A stretch of DNA of 64,000 nt. Origin: Tetrahymena elliotti 4EA. Its lineage: Eukaryota; Ciliophora; Oligohymenophorea; Hymenostomatida; Tetrahymenidae. A program made the translations under genes and the position numbers. Of this stretch, positions 62,487 to 64,000 are shown one piece after another (within the stretch, counting starts at the first letter, position 1; each line of letters opens with the position of its first letter). Location of the stretch: assembly GCA_000231825.2 (NCBI GenBank), contig JH720312.1, positions 1,084,236-1,148,235 on the forward strand, written 5' to 3'. A model generated the notes under the pieces. The model searched no databases. It had not been told where the DNA came from and saw only the letters and a list, made by a program, of their open reading frames with translations.

Positions 62487-64000
62487 TCAAAAAAAACTAT
62501 TTTCTTTTGATCTTTTCCTTGAAAATTACATTTAAAATGATTTTGTATTTAAAATGTTGGATATTTATGATATTGATATACCTTCTTATCTAAATTGTTA
62601 TTCCAACTCAAAGCAATTATTTCTTTCACTTTATCTTTGAATAAAACTTTATCTGAATTATTCGCATTTAAATTGCAAATAGAGTCTGTATGAGTACTCT
62701 ATTACAATAGAAATATGAAGAGTAGCAAGAAATATTAATAGAATTAAAAAGATCTTAATTTATAATTAGTTATTTTGCATAAAATTTTGTAAAGATTAGC
62801 TATCTTAACTACTTTAAATAGCTATTGAGAAGTTTAGCATCATTAATATTTATAATATATCACTAAATATTACATAAACAACATCTAACTTTTTTTTTTA
62901 GAAAGGTTGAATGAATATATTTATAATTAAACTTAGAATGCATACACCAAATTAAGCCCATAGATATATTTTTTCACTCAGCAAGAAGAATAGGCAAAAT
63001 GATATTTTTTTCAATTCCCCAAAAAACCAAAAAAACTTACTCAATTTAAGGTGGAAATTTAAGTTTTCTTTTAGATATTTAAAAGACTCTATAGCAGGCT
63101 CTTTATTTATCACATATATTTATAGGAAAGTAAATAGGATATAGAATATTCCATATGCTACCAAGCATACAGAGGACAGGCTTATTTATCTAAAAACGTC
63201 TAAATTATTTATAGTATATATTATAATCATATTACTTGATATTCTATTTACTTTTACAAATAAATTGTAGTTGAAGAAGTCTTTTAAATTCAAATTTATG
63301 TTTATGCTCTTTTTATTAATTAATTAAAAATAAATATATCCAACTGCTACAAAAGCATAGGATATAAATGTATAGCCAAAAAGAAGCATCAAATTTGAGG
63401 TTTTTAAATAATTTTTCATAGTTGGAACATCATAACTAAATAATAAAATTTAGTTATCAAAAAGATTGAAATAGTTAAATTTTGCATTGTGACAAACAAA
63501 AATGCCAAGTTATTCAGGCTATTGAGAATAGTAATGATTACCAATTAGTTAAGAGTTCATCAAAAAATAATCAGAAAAAGGATGATGATTAACAAATATT
63601 GTTGGAAAATAAATAATAAACTAAATAGTTGTCATTATACTCGAAATTTTGTATAATATGCTTGGATAAGGACGAAACTGACAATCTTGTTGATCAATTT
63701 CGACATAAGAAGATTGGCAAACACATCTTTTTGTTTATTGATCAAATATTCTAGTTGGAGAGCTACAATCTAAGCACTGGTTCATATTATCTCCAGAACA
63801 TTTACTGCATGAAAAATGACATTAATTTCCTGTAAAAGTTGCATTTAAGTAATACGAGTAGCAAGATTTAGAATCAGAACAATATTCGCATTACTCTTAG
63901 CAATTCTATGTACATTTATTTTCGTTATCACTGTATTTACCTGAAGTACAAAAGTTACAAGTATTATGTCTATTATCAAAAAAGAATCCGTTTTTACATT
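62487..64000 (-). CDS. Cys-rich multi-pass membrane protein (J), 3' part
   Basis: This is the last 503 codons of a gene whose 5' end lies beyond the right edge; the frame is open without introns from 64000 to TGA 62487. The first 115 visible residues are a furin-like or EGF-like Cys-rich ectodomain: repeated CxxC units such as CNFCTSGKYSDNENKC, CHFSCSKCSG and CLDCSSPT, then CVCQSSYVEID. After this come about six hydrophobic helices (SIMTTIQFIIYFPTIF, LMLLFGYTFISYAFVAVGYI, VCLVAYGIFYILFTFL, ISFCLFFLLS, FGVCILSLIINIFI, IKIFLILLIFLATLHISIVI). The cytoplasmic tail of about 70 residues is rich in Q, R and S. This layout matches Cys-rich receptor-like proteins that are abundant in Tetrahymena; their function is unassigned. 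A GTAAG near 63040 is not treated as a splice site because reading through stays open. Confidence 0.83.

Noticed and set aside
63000..63045. Possible intron with a GTAAG donor in gene J
   Set aside because: Reading straight through stays open for over 180 codons and gives sensible membrane helices, so no intron is needed.
1..64000. Telomeric CCCCAA repeats, transposase genes, tRNA or rRNA genes
   Set aside because: I looked for these by eye on both strands and found none that could be supported; a dedicated search could still find a tRNA.

Overview
The window looks like a piece of a ciliate nuclear genome, most likely Tetrahymena (macronuclear) or a very close relative. It is extremely AT-rich. 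Long reading frames appear only when TAA and TAG are read as glutamine and TGA is the sole stop. With that code almost every gene resolves into frames whose exon lengths add up exactly across short GT..AG introns (about 40-300 nt). Nearly everything is on the minus strand; the large kinesin gene is the one clear plus-strand gene. Gene coordinates below run from start codon to TGA and include introns; exon limits are given in the evidence.

Region 1 (1-18.5 kb): five tandem paralogous protein kinase genes, here called K1 to K5 from left to right. K1 is cut by the window edge. K2, K3 and K5 look intact. K4 carries several lesions and looks like a decaying pseudogene. All five start with a glycine at position 2 and Thr6-Lys7, a classic N-myristoylation context. 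K2-K5 show a DLG in place of DFG, and the three intact genes have long Q/N/S-rich tails with small conserved islands. An unrelated acidic protein gene (9.4-10.7 kb) sits between K3 and K4.

Region 2 (20.8-34.3 kb): a 1151-residue membrane protein with a degenerate histidine-kinase-like C-terminal part, then MFS-like transporter genes and a Cys-rich membrane protein. A tandem duplication has left an intact transporter (32.9-34.3 kb) and an intact Cys-rich gene (30.3-31.8 kb), plus a broken copy of each (29.1-30.1 and 28.4-28.6 kb).

Region 3 (35.4-44.1 kb): a 13-exon kinesin of 2499 residues with an N-terminal motor domain and a giant coiled coil, most like kinesin-12/KIF15.

Region 4 (44.9-53.2 kb): two tandem paralogues of the histidine-kinase-like membrane protein, with identical sizes for exons 2 and 3. 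In all three members of this family the ATPase N-box asparagine appears replaced by serine, which suggests pseudo-histidine-kinase receptors.

Region 5 (53.6-64 kb): an intron-dense leucine-rich-repeat protein, an aldo/keto reductase with the full catalytic tetrad, an NADPH-cytochrome P450 reductase-like diflavin reductase with a membrane anchor, and the 3' part of a Cys-rich multi-spanning membrane protein that runs off the right edge.

The window is dominated by lineage-expanded families (kinases, pseudo-histidine-kinase receptors, transporters, Cys-rich receptors) at different stages of duplication and decay, mixed with single conserved genes. No rRNA, tRNA, CRISPR array, telomeric repeat or transposon was recognised by eye.
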